Position numbers and translations under genes: made by a program
Notes under the pieces: model-generated
Database searches by the model: none
Seen by the model: only the letters and a program-made list of their open reading frames with translations
What the model was told of the DNA's origin: nothing
Assembly: GCA_008360975.2 (NCBI GenBank)
Contig: CM039211.1
Location: 4,533,522-4,597,521 of the forward strand
DNA from: Lichenostomus cassidix
Lineage: Eukaryota > Chordata > Aves > Passeriformes > Meliphagidae
Reading direction: 5' to 3'
Length of the DNA stretch: 64,000 nt
In this document: positions 46,800 through 55,949 of the stretch, in pieces
How the letters are laid out: each line of letters begins with the position of its first letter
How positions within the stretch are numbered: position 1 is the first letter of the stretch

Positions 46800-49700
46800 T
46801 CAGAAAGTGACAACTTTGGGTGCCTTGGGCTGTGTTTTCTGCAGCGCTGGCGTGGCTGTGATGTCCTCGTGGTCTGCGCTCAGGCCAGGGGTCCAGCGTC
46901 CGACTGTCACCTGCTCTGCAGGGACACAACACAGCAGTGCCAGGCTGCTCTGCCACCTCCCCAGGGCCAGGGCAGCCAACCCAGCACACCAACACTGCAC
47001 ACAGGCAGCTCCATCTTTACTCTGATCAGCTCCTGGATACGACAGCTGGCCCAATCTACCTGAGAATCTACCCGAGGGAACTGGAAGCTGCAGTGCCTCA
47101 ACTCCTTTGCCAGCTCTCAGCTGTCTTCCTGTACCTGAAAACACTCTGCACGAGGCAAACTGATTTCAAAGAATATCACAATCCTTGCCCATAGTATCAC
47201 TGTTCTAATTAGACTGATTTTGACCAGCAGTGCTACTTTTGAAGGATGTCCCTCGGCAAAATAAATAGCATTTATGGTCCTCATCATGGAAGTAAAACTT
47301 AACAGAAAAATGTAGGAAAAAAAATAGCTACTGGATTCTAATGCTTGAGTCACCCAAATGGGCACAGCCTAACTACTTGCAGATGAGTTTGGGAGGATTT
47401 CAGAAGCTTTTGGTGTCATAAACTTCTGTCACACCAATTCAGACTGAATCTCATCCATTCTAAAAACTGGCAAAGCAGCACACACCTAGAATCCTACATA
47501 TGGTCTCAGATATAAAAATATCCTAAATGTAGCATCAGATACACAGAATGTCTCTATTGCCTCCATAAATACTTCTTACATAAATTTCACTGAAGAAGCT
47601 TCTTATTAAGCGCCATAGAAGCCAAGTAGAAAAATGCACAGGTGTGTTACCACTCCAGTAGCAGGATCATTCTTCATACCCTTGTTTGAAGCTCTTGCCT
47701 CTTTCAGCACAGTGGGGTTTTGAGGTATCTAATTTAATTTTTCCACCCACATGGAAAGCTGAAGAACACTTAAGAAAGCAGTTCATTTGCTGTGAATCCA
47801 GCTGGACAGATCTCCTCTGTCCCCTGTCCTGGGTGACTGACACACCTGCCTGCACACACCACCACCCTGCACCTGCCATCGGTTCAGCTCCACCACTTCA
47901 CACTGAAATCAGCAAAAAGCAGCAGCCAGTTCTGCTGTGCAGCTGCCAGACTGTGTGCAGCAGCAGAAATACTGGCCAAAAAATACACAGAATTTCACAT
48001 GGCCTTCAGAAACACACAAAATTAACTTTCTGTCAATGAAAGAATTATCTTAGTTTTGCATCAGAACTTACTGCCTCCTCCACAGCCTCCCCAAGTGTCC
48101 CAACAAAAGGTCACCTCTGCTGTGTCCAAGTTCTCTTCCCAAACCCTTTTCCTGACCACAGTCATGCAGAGCAGTAACTGAACCCTGCTGGACCCAAACT
48201 CCACCCCACACTCCCCTGCAGCTCACCTGCATTCTGTTTCTCTGGGCAGTCCTTTTTGAAGTGCTCCACAGAGCCACAAAGTTTGCAGCCCCCACCTGCT
48301 CACACAGAAAATTGTTACTGATCTGAGCGGGAAAAACACCAACAAGCACCCAAAAATCATCCAACAAAATACCCTTCCTGTGTCTGTGAGGGATGGAGCT
48401 GTCTGGGATTGCACTATTTTGTACAGCACCACACACCACGAACTACAGCCAGTGCTTACTGAGTACTTCTGATTTGCTGAAAGCTCTCTTTTTGAGAAAC
48501 AAGATGAATTCTTCTGAAATTCATACTCAAATGAACTTTTTAAATTGACAGGGGCTCCTGAGATGCAGGTAAACCAACTGCACATACTGAGATATGAAAT
48601 TTACATTCTACTCATAATCCAAACATTTGAGAACAAGGTGATTTTTGTTCCACTTTAACTGTGCTGCAAGATCACCCTCTCGAGTTTGCCAAGACCCCAT
48701 GTCTGTGCTGGGAAACACCAGCAGACAGAATGCTGGTTGTTAGTGCCAATGGAGAAGTGAAACCTTCAAACTTTTCTCATTAAACCCTTTTCTCATTAAA
48801 GTTACTCAAACTGAAGATATTCTTCCTTTAGTGAGAGCTTGTGTTTTGCCACCTCACAAAATCTTAAGGTACTGTGTGAGAATGTTTTTACCACCTACTT
48901 TGGTGCATGTACATATAAATACACAGTGACTTCATTCACACAGGATTTTGTTCCTTTGTGTATCTCCTAATACTGAAGCACAAGCAAACTCTGAAGCTTT
49001 GCACCTCATCTTGTCACTTAACACAAAGCTTTCAATTAAAACAGAAATCTCCAGCTAATTAGTTGACAATGAATTCCCCAAAATTACTCTGCTTTTACCA
49101 AAAGATGCAGAGGAATTCCTTTTAGCCACATTCTCATTCACTTGCAGTGTTACTTTGTTCTGTATCAGGTAAAAAGGACACCAAAATTTAATTTTACTAA
49201 ATTTAGTGAATCAGTACTCACCTTCGGCATACAACCCTTTGGGATTATCTGGACACGACCTTGACAGATGCCCCATCTCACCACAGATGAAACATTTTGC
49301 ATATGGAAATGGCCCTGCAAAATCCCACAGGGTTTATGATCCACATCAAAACCTTTGTGAAGTCACAGACTGAACACAATGCAATGACAATATTTTGATC
49401 ACTTTATGCTATAAATTACTCTGCCAGGTTTGTTATCATACTGCAAAAGTGAAATTTCTAACACACAATACTTTAGGTTCAGCAGTCAGACAATTTAGAC
49501 CCAAGCCAACCCAAAACACCACAAATTCTTGAGACCCACCAGCAGCTGGATCCACCTTGGCTCTGCATTTGCTGATGTCGTGCTCTGTGGATCCACAGCG
49601 GTAGCAGATCCCTGTCCCCATGTCTTGGCTCTCCAGCACTGCAGGACAGTCAGCCACGCCGTGGCCAGGCTCTCTGCAGTGGAAACACACCTTGGAAGAG

Positions 49701-51929
49701 AAAAATTCAGTGATTCTGTGAATGGCACTCAAAGACCTGGAAATGCCAGCCTCACAGGGCCTAAAGAGCAAACACAGTTTTGTCCCCAGGGAAAGACAGA
49801 CAGGAAGAGACACTGTGCTCTGCCACTGAAAAACCGTGAGTGCTCTGTGCCATTATTATGGGCACAAACCCATGTTACCATGGACTCTTTTCCCCTTTTA
49901 CCAACAACAAACTGTTTGGGGTATTCACTCATGGACAACTGCATGCCCTGGATCATGGAAACATGGAATGGCTTGGGTTGGAAGGGACCTTACAGCCCAT
50001 CCAGTGCCACCCCTGCCCTGGCAGGGACACCTCCCACTGTCCCAGGCTGCTCCAAGCCCCAGTGTCCAGCCTGGCCTGGAACACTTGCAGGGATCCAGGG
50101 GCAGCCACAGCTTCTCTGTCACCCTGTGCCAGGGCCTGCCCACCCTCACAGGGAACAATTCCTCCCCATTATCCCATCTCTCCCTGCCCTCTGGCAGTTT
50201 GCAGCCATTCCCTGTGTCCTGTCCCTCCAGGTCCTTCTCCAAAGTCTCTCTGCCTCGTTCTTGAGGGCTCCCATCAGGCACTGGAAGGCAGCATGGATAA
50301 AGCCTGGCATTTGATGTCCACTGCAGCCCTTTCCAGCCCTTCAGGTCATGCTGCAGCAATTGCTCAGGGAGCAGCCATGCTGCACCAGTCCTACAGCTGA
50401 CCACAGGAACTCGCACGCCCCAGGTTAATTAGCAGTACCAGGTTAATTAGCAGTACCTTCCTTTACTCTGTCCCCACTCACATCCAGCAAAAGTTTATGG
50501 TGAATGTGTACATTTGTGCTGACAGGACTGCTCTGAGATAGCCTCACTGGAGCCTGCTGGACATCTCACTCCAGTTCTCAGAGGACACTGTAGGAAGAGG
50601 CCCTGAACAGCAGGAATTCATCAAACTGATGAATCACACACAGAAACCACCCGAGTTAGTTTCACCCGGGAGACAAGAGGGGCTGAGGACTCCTCTAGGG
50701 GCAGGAAGAACAGTGCTGAGCCAGGAGAGCCATGCTAAAGGCTACCACTTGAGCTGAAAGTCATCTTCTGTTCCCAATTTCACTTCATTCACCTGAAATG
50801 ACACCTGGCACATGCTGTGCCCTGGCAGGGGAGGGCTGAGCTCTCGCTGAGCCCCCAGCAGCACTGCCACGGGGAGAGGGACCTGTGCCTCCCACATGGG
50901 GCTTTAACAAGGCTGGGGAAACTGACTGGGGGTTAAAAGGGGAAATTATAGGGGAATATACAGCGTCTACCCCCTGGTTTGGACCCCCCCCACACACACC
51001 ACAATCCAAGTGGGACTAATGGGAGACTGGAGTGGAGCAAAGACCCTACAGCTCTGCCAAAATCCTTGCAGAGGAGGGAAGCCTGTGGTCTTTAGTAGCA
51101 GAGCAGCCACAGAGCAGCTGAAAGCCAAGGGAGATAAAGGAGGATGTTCTGTTGGATCAGCAGCTGTGCTGAAATCCCTGACTGACCACATCCCAATGCA
51201 GGTTATCTCAGCTACTGTCATGAGCGACCCACTCCTCAGGTGCCACCACCCCTCACTAAAACCAATGACTGAAGTCACTGAATCTCCACCTGACAGTAAA
51301 GCAAAGAGCATAAAAGTGAGCTAGGAACTGGAACAAGTCTGGGAAGACTCCATTGTAACTTGTGGGATGATCTGAAGCTGTTGTCGCTCCCCACAGAGCC
51401 CCCCTGGGTGCAGACTGCACTGTGTGTGCTCAGTCATTGAGCTTTACCAGGAATTAGAGCTTCTCCGTGCATTGCTTTCATTATTACATTGCTCTGGACA
51501 CACTTTCGCAGCCAGACGCTGTCACCGGCATGACCCGAGCCCAGCCTGTCCCGTTTTATTAACAGAGGGTGTAATTGCGGGCACTGTTGATGTGAGCCCT
51601 GCAGGATCGCTGACACACTCACCAAACATCACGGGTTTGAGCAAAGCCCCCCTTCCCGCGGCTGGACTCACCATGGCGTTCTTCTTCCTCTCCTGCCGCC
51701 TCAGCCGCCTGCTCTCCCGCCGCCTGTCCTTCCTCCGCGCCTCCTCCTCCTCCTGCCGCTGCTCCCCGCCCAGCGACAAGAACCCGTTCACGTCCTGGTT
51801 CTCGTACTCCTTCTTCCTCCTCTTCCTCTTCCCTCCGCCCTGCTCGCCGCCCGGCGCCAGCTGCTCCCAGGGGGTGGCGGACAGAGCCCGAGCCCCGGGC
51901 GGGGCGCAGCGCCGGGCCCAGCGCGTCAT
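46800..51929 (-). CDS. ZCCHC9: Zinc finger CCHC domain-containing protein 9
   Basis: Five coding exons on the minus strand, in transcription order: 51929-51672, 49690-49540, 49314-49222, 48295-48227 and 46915-46800 (TGA). They total 687 nt, 228 residues, with all junctions in phase at GT/AG sites. The start is the ATG of MTRWARR, which matches the family N-terminus MTRWARV. Residues 1-86 are very basic and charged (KRKRRKKEYENQDVNGF, RRKDRRRESRRLRRQERKK), consistent with nuclear/nucleolar targeting. Four zinc knuckles follow: CFHCREPGHGVADC, CYRCGSTEHDISKC, CFICGEMGHLSRSC and CKLCGSVEHFKKDC, all with intact C-C-H-C ligands. The C-terminus is PKVVTF (human PKVVNF). The protein is nuclear, probably RNA-binding, and has been linked to NF-kB/MAPK signalling. 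It is about 43 residues shorter than the human protein, all within the exon 1 region. Confidence 0.94.
46916..51671 (-). other. ZCCHC9: ZCCHC9 introns (four)
   Basis: The introns are 49691-51671, 49315-49539, 48296-49221 and 46916-48226. Intron 1 holds a CR1 copy (49951-50294) and an 18-bp tandem duplication at 50422-50457 (aggttaattagcagtacc twice). No other structured feature was recognised. Confidence 0.7.
49951..50294 (-). mobile_element. CR1 LINE 3' end (sense on -) in ZCCHC9 intron 1
   Basis: The plus strand starts with the complement of a CR1 tail ('atggcttgggttggaaggga', then 'ccagtgccacccctgccctgg') and continues through 'ctccaagccccagtgtcc' and 'ccacagcttctctgtcacc' to 'catcaggcactggaaggcagc'. 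It is 5'-truncated and has the same orientation as ZCCHC9. It closely resembles the copies near 21207, 52219 and 62567. Confidence 0.88.
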
Positions 51930-52200
51930 GGACACCGCGCCCGGACAGACACCGCGATCGGACAGACAGACACCGCGATCGGACAGACACCGCGATCGGA
52001 CAGACAGACACCGCGATCGGACAGACAGACACCGGGCCCGGACACCGCTTCAGGCTGGGGCACCGTCGGCCGCGCACGGTGATGACGGGCGGGAAGAGGC
52101 GGGGGAAGCGCAGGAGGAGGAGGAGCGGAGCGGGCGGGCGGCGCTGCGGGGATGCGGGATGCACATTGTAGGAGTCGCGGCTGAGGTGCCGCCTGAGGGT
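51672..52200 (-). promoter_or_regulatory. ZCCHC9: CpG-rich promoter and first exon of ZCCHC9
   Basis: GC- and CpG-dense sequence covers exon 1 and roughly 270 bases upstream. It includes GC-rich blocks such as gggcgggaagaggcggggg near 52087-52105. No TATA box is apparent. The island stops abruptly at a CR1 fragment starting about 52219. Confidence 0.65.
51941..52036. repeat. 17/21-bp minisatellite in the ZCCHC9 5' leader/promoter
   Basis: About five head-to-tail copies of a unit built on GACAGACACCGCGATCG, some lengthened by an extra GACA. The array starts about 12 bases upstream of the ZCCHC9 start codon. Each full unit contains the palindrome CGATCG and two or more CpGs. Confidence 0.9.
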
Positions 52201-52218
52201 ACTGCAGGCATCCCGCCG

Positions 52219-52483
52219 CACCCCTGCCCTGGCAGGGACACCTTGCACTGTCCCAGGCTGCTCCAAGCCCCAGTGTCCAACCTGGCCTGGAACACTTGCA
52301 GGGATCCAGGGGCAGCCACAGCTTCTCTGTCACCCTGTGCCAGGGCCTGCCCACCCTGCCAGGGAACAATTCCCTCCCGATATTCCATCTAGTCCTACAG
52401 TGGCAGTTTGAAACCATTCCCTGTGTCCTGCGCCTCCATCCCCTGTCAATAGTCTCTCTCCATCGTTTCTGAATCTTTTCCTG
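52219..52483 (-). mobile_element. CR1 LINE fragment (sense on -), cut at the duplication boundary
   Basis: It reads 'cacccctgccctggcaggga' through 'ccacagcttctctgtcacc' to 'caatagtctctctccatcg', the complement of a CR1 3' region. The outermost ~50 bases of the usual 3' end are missing on the left. On the right it stops where the 1.8-kb duplicated segment begins ('gcaggcactaatcc'). Confidence 0.85.
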
Positions 52484-52493
52484 GCCGCAGGCA

Positions 52494-53624
52494 CTAATCC
52501 TCGGGCAGTGTCCCCATGCAGGGGAAGCAAACCAGGGCCCTCCGCAGTGCCCGCAGCGCCCGCCTGAAGCGCGAGGGACGCTTCTTGCGGGGAAGCGGCT
52601 GCTGGCTGAGGGCCTGGGCTCCCGGCTGGGCAGGCCCCGGGCTCTCGGGCCATGCCTCGGGCACCTGCTGGGCCAGGCTGGGAGAGGCCGCGGTGCCTCG
52701 GGCTTCCTGAAGGGCCACCGTGGCCCAGAGCGGCACTCGGGGGCACGGCCCCAGTGACAGCTGCTCAACCCAGGCCTCCCGAGGAAAAGGCACAGGGCGC
52801 CCGCCTGCTGTCATAAGCGCCACTCTTTGCTGCCTGGCGTCTGCTTCCTCCTCCTCCTGCAGCTCCAGGAGGCTCACGTTGTCCCACTCCAGGCTCTCGT
52901 GGTCACCTGCCTCTCCCCAGCCGTCCTGTGCCAGCTCCCTGTCTCCGGTGTCCTGGCAGCTGGACTGCATCGAGGAGCTCTTCCCTCTGCTGCCTTTGGA
53001 CAGCTCCTGGCCCATGGAGCCTTGCTCTTCACAGAGCTCTTGGCCAGCGCTCTCTTCCCAATCCGAGTGTTCTCGGTAGCTGCTGGCTTCCTGGGGGGAC
53101 AGCTCTTCCTGGCTGGCTTCTTCCCAGTCTGACACCCTGGTGGAGCTACCGCATTGTCCCTGGAGAAGCCCTTGCTCCGTGCCTTCTTCCCAGTCAGACA
53201 CTTCGTGGACACTAAGGGCTTCTCCCAGGGTTGGTTCTCCCTTGCTCCATTCCTCCTGTTCTCCTGAGGCCACCCAGTACTCCAAACAGTCTTCCCAGAT
53301 GTCGCTGTCATCTTCAGAGAGGTCTTGCTCACTGCCTTCTTCCCAGCTGGAGACATTCTGGTAGCTCCTGGCATCTCCTGGGGACAGCTCTGGCCCTCTG
53401 CGACCTGCCCCTGGGGTCATGTTCTGGTCTTTCTTAATTTCTTCTGGGGAGAGCTCTGGCTCTTCCCCATGGTCACGCTGGGGAAGCTCCAGCTCCCCAG
53501 CCAAGACTCCCTTCTCCAAGACCCAACCCCTCTCTTTCTCCTGCTCACTGCTGGCCTGGGCTCCCAGCAGGGCAGGTGAGGGGCTGGGGGACTGTGAGTC
53601 GGTCCTTGCCTTGCGCTCTGCCAT
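52494..53624 (-). CDS. Uncharacterised acidic S-D-W-E-E repeat protein, copy 1
   Basis: An uninterrupted ORF of 376 codons ending in TAG. I start it at the ATG of MAERKARTDS (53624), which has a strong Kozak context (gaaATGG); the frame stays open further 5' but with no other usable ATG seen. I do not recognise the family. Residues 1-30 are Ser/Pro/Gln-rich. Residues 45-265 are strongly acidic and contain repeated tryptophan motifs: SSWEEG (92-97), VSDWEEG (142-148), VSDWEEA (164-170), HSDWEES (186-192) and a weaker LEWDN (245-249). Residues 110-117 read WEDCLEYW. The C-terminal 32 residues are basic (PRKKRPSRFRRALRALRRAL) followed by CFPC and GTLPED. There is no signal peptide or clear membrane span. 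A closely similar paralogue lies 5.2 kb to the right. Expression is not proven, but two intact copies argue for coding function. Confidence 0.7.
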   Translation of the reverse strand: MAERKARTDSQSPSPSPALLGAQASSEQEKERGWVLEKGVLAGELELPQRDHGEEPELSPEEIKKDQNMTPGAGRRGPELSPGDARSYQNVSSWEEGSEQDLSEDDSDIWEDCLEYWVASGEQEEWSKGEPTLGEALSVHEVSDWEEGTEQGLLQGQCGSSTRVSDWEEASQEELSPQEASSYREHSDWEESAGQELCEEQGSMGQELSKGSRGKSSSMQSSCQDTGDRELAQDGWGEAGDHESLEWDNVSLLELQEEEEADARQQRVALMTAGGRPVPFPREAWVEQLSLGPCPRVPLWATVALQEARGTAASPSLAQQVPEAWPESPGPAQPGAQALSQQPLPRKKRPSRFRRALRALRRALVCFPCMGTLPED

Positions 53625-54060
53625 TTCAGACACGCTGCCGCACAGAGTCCCGGGAGCTGCTTGCTGACAGCACGGTGGCTCTCCTGGGACTGGCCACGGC
53701 AGAGCCCTGCAGTGCCCCTTGGATACCCTCAGCCAGGGCACGGCTCTCTGATGTCACAAGGGCCTTTGGGCACCGTCATGTCCCGCCTCACAGAGCCAGG
53801 GCCCTGACACAAGGCGCCCGTGTCACCAAGGGCCTCCTGCGGCCATCCTGCCACAGCACAGCCACTGCAAGTGGCGTGGAGTGGAGCAGCCCCAGGACTC
53901 GTGGGCTTCCAGCCCCTAGGTCTGACCCGGGTTATAAAATCATGTGAAATGCCAGTGAGAAACTGCTCACTTTTCAATGGAATTGAGAGGGGATAAAATC
54001 TTGGAAACAAAACCTGTTGATTTGTTTCAACAGGTCAGCTGAGGCAGTGTGTTTCCTTCC
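53625..54060 (-). promoter_or_regulatory. Candidate upstream region of copy 1
   Basis: Upstream of the copy 1 ORF on the minus strand, a TATA-like ATTTTATAACCC lies at about 53940-53929, some 310 bases before the ATG. An inverted repeat with 8-bp arms (CCTGTTGA...TCAACAGG) lies at 54013-54034. Both are conserved in copy 2. Their role as promoter elements is inference. Confidence 0.35.
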
Positions 54061-54299
54061 CCCGAGAGGCGAGCAACATTTTGGTCCCAATGGCAACATT
54101 TTGTCCCCTTTCCCGGCCGGGCGCGGTCCCTGGCCCTGTCCCTGTTGCTATTGTACCCAGGAGCTCACAGTCTCTCCCCACCTCGTCCTTCTCTTTCTCC
54201 TCCCCTCTCCTCCTCCTTCCTTTCTCGGTGCTGCCTGTAGCCTTGTTTCTGCACGGGTTGCCAACATCACTGAAAGGTGCAATGAACAGAACAAACAAA

Positions 54300-54479
54300 C
54301 CCCATCTAAACAGCAGATTAAAAACAATTGAAAAAGAGAATGATCATTTTCCCTGGTTTTACTCTATGATCCTTTAGGGCTAAAGCAAATTGTGATTTCA
54401 TGGCTCAAATGGCTGTGCCTGAAGTAAGGTGTGAATGAGAGCACATGGCAAAGTCAATTGGATGGATTTTATTGAAAAA
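54300..54479. other. Unique AT-rich spacer right of copy 1
   Basis: Ordinary AT-rich sequence between the duplication boundary and the start of the purine satellite. No feature recognised. Confidence 0.5.
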
Positions 54480-54716
54480 ATGAGATAGAAAGAGAGAAAG
54501 AGAGAAGGAAAGAGAAAAAGAAAGAAATAGAGAGAGAAGGAATGGAAAGAAAAAGAAAAGGAAAGAGAAAAGAAAAGAAAAGAAAGAGAAAACGAAAGAA
54601 AATGAAAGAAAAGAAAAACAAAAAAGGGAGGGAGGGAGGGAGGGAGGGATGGGAAATAAGGGATGAGGGGAGGGGCGGGGAGGGGAGGAATGGGAAAGGG
54701 GAGGGGAGAACAGGGG
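54480..54716. repeat. GAAA/GA-rich tract followed by (GGGA)n and G-rich purine block
   Basis: Almost purely purine on this strand. GAAA and GAGA units run to about 54626, then (GGGA)n to about 54650, then 'atgggaaataagggatgagg' and a G-rich block of GGGGA/GGGAAA text. The (GGGA)n-to-G-rich order repeats at 55950-56057. Confidence 0.95.
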
Positions 54717-55137
54717 AGGGGAGTTTCAGGGATGTTTCAGAGGAGTTTCAGGGATGTTTCAGGAAAGGGATGTTCCAGAGAAATTTCAGGGAAATTTCAG
54801 GGCCCTGAAATAATTTTCAGGGAACTTTCAGGGAAGGGAATTTTCACAGAAGAGAACAAGAGGGGAATGGAAGTTTCAGGGAAGGGATGTTTCAGGGAAG
54901 TTTCAGGGAAGGGAGGTTTCAGGGAGGTTTGAGGAAAGTTTCAGAATAGTTTCAGGGAAGGGAAGGGAAATTTCAAGGAAGTCTCAGGGAAGTCTCAGGG
55001 AAGTGAAGGGAAGTGAAGGGAAGTTTCTGGAAGGGAAGGGAAGTTTCGGGAAGGGAAGTTTCGGGAAGGGAAGTTTTGGGAAGGGGAGGGGAGGGAGGAG
55101 GGAGGGGAGGGGAGGGGAGGGGAGGGGAGGGGAGGAA
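54717..55137. repeat. 11-bp GTTTCAGGGAN satellite, block 1
   Basis: Tandem units of about 11 bases, GTTTCAGGGAN with variants (GTTTCAGAGGA, AATTTCAGGGA). They degrade into GGGAAGTTTC and finally GGGGA repeats near 55085-55134. The block contains an 18-bp perfect palindrome at 54794-54811 (core TTTCAGGGCCCTGAAA). Translated peptides from it are repeat artefacts. Confidence 0.92.
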
Positions 55138-55539
55138 ATCAGCAAGGCAAAATGCAAAGCAAAAATAAGGCAAAAGGCAAAGCAAGGCAAGGCAAGGCAA
55201 AAGTTAAAGGCAAAGGAAAAGGCAGAAGGAAAGGCAAAGAAAAATAAATGGTAAAAGGAAAGGCAAAAGGCAAGGCAAAAGGCAAAAGGAAAAAGGCAAA
55301 TCAAGGCTAAAGGCAAGGCAAAAGGAAAAGCAAGAAAAACTGAAAGGCAAAAGGCAAAGCAAGGCAAGAGGTGAGGCAAGGGCAAGGGAAGGCAAGGCAT
55401 GGAAAATACAAGGAAAAGGGCAAGCTGAGGCATTAGGCAAGGCAAAAGAAAGGCAAGAGAAAAGGCAAAAAGCAAAGCAGGGAAAAAGCAAGCCAAACGG
55501 GAAAGAAAGGCAAGACAACGTAAGGCCAAAGGCAAGGCA
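55138..55539. repeat. AAGGC-type satellite tract
   Basis: Irregular AAGGC/AAAGGCAA units ('aaggcaaggcaaggcaaaag') fill about 400 bases. The tract lies between the 11-bp satellite block 1 and the long GAAA tract. It contains the only regular C residues in an otherwise purine strand. Confidence 0.92.
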
Positions 55540-55784
55540 GAAAGAAAGAGAGAAAGAGAAAGAGAGAAAGAAAGAGAGAGAGAAAGAGAGGAAGAGAGAA
55601 AGAGAGAGAGGAAGAGAGAAACAAAGAGAGAGAGAGAAAGAAAGAAAGAAAGAGAGAAAGAGAGAAAGAAAGAGAGAAAGAAAAAGTGAGAGAAAGAAAG
55701 AGAGAAAGAAAGAAAGAAAGAGAGAAAGAAAGAAAGAAAGAAAGAGAAAGAGAGAAAGGGAGAGAGAGAAAGAAAGAAAGTGAG

Positions 55785-55879
<95 letters not shown>

Positions 55880-55949
55880 GAGAAAGAAAGGAAGAAAGAA
55901 AGGGAGAAAGTGAGAGAGAAAGAGAGAAAGAGATAAAAAAGAAGGAAGA
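55540..55949. repeat. (GAAA)n microsatellite
   Basis: About 400 bases of GAAA and GAGA units, including a nearly pure (GAAA)n core at about 55785-55878. It is essentially all purine on this strand. Confidence 0.97.

Larger units (their letters stand above)
52484..54299. repeat. Segmental duplication, copy 1
   Basis: The segment from 'gcaggcactaatcctcggg' to 'ggtgcaatgaacagaacaaa' recurs at about 57674-59511 in the same orientation. Identity is very high by eye outside one divergent patch in the coding region. It contains a complete 376-codon ORF, its upstream region and a hairpin at 54013-54034. The flanks differ: a CR1 fragment on the left, unrelated AT-rich sequence on the right. Confidence 0.92.

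Noticed and set aside
49529..50314. 261-codon plus-strand ORF in ZCCHC9
   Set aside because: It is antisense to ZCCHC9 exon 2 and continues into a CR1 copy.
51424..52392. 322-codon plus-strand ORF over the ZCCHC9 promoter
   Set aside because: It combines the antisense of exon 1, the minisatellite and a CR1 fragment; not a gene.
52827..53667. Plus-strand ORFs opposite the duplicated genes (also 58013-58765, 250 codons)
   Set aside because: They are shadows of the minus-strand coding frame. They are broken differently in the two copies, whereas the minus frame is intact in both.
53625..53741. N-terminal extension of the S-D-W-E-E ORF to a start at 53741 (and 58927 in copy 2)
   Set aside because: The first codon there is GTG. 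The first ATG with a good eukaryotic context is at 53624 (58810), so the extra 39 codons were excluded.
55540..55913. Lys/Glu/Arg-only ORFs
   Set aside because: Pure read-through of the (GAAA)n microsatellite.
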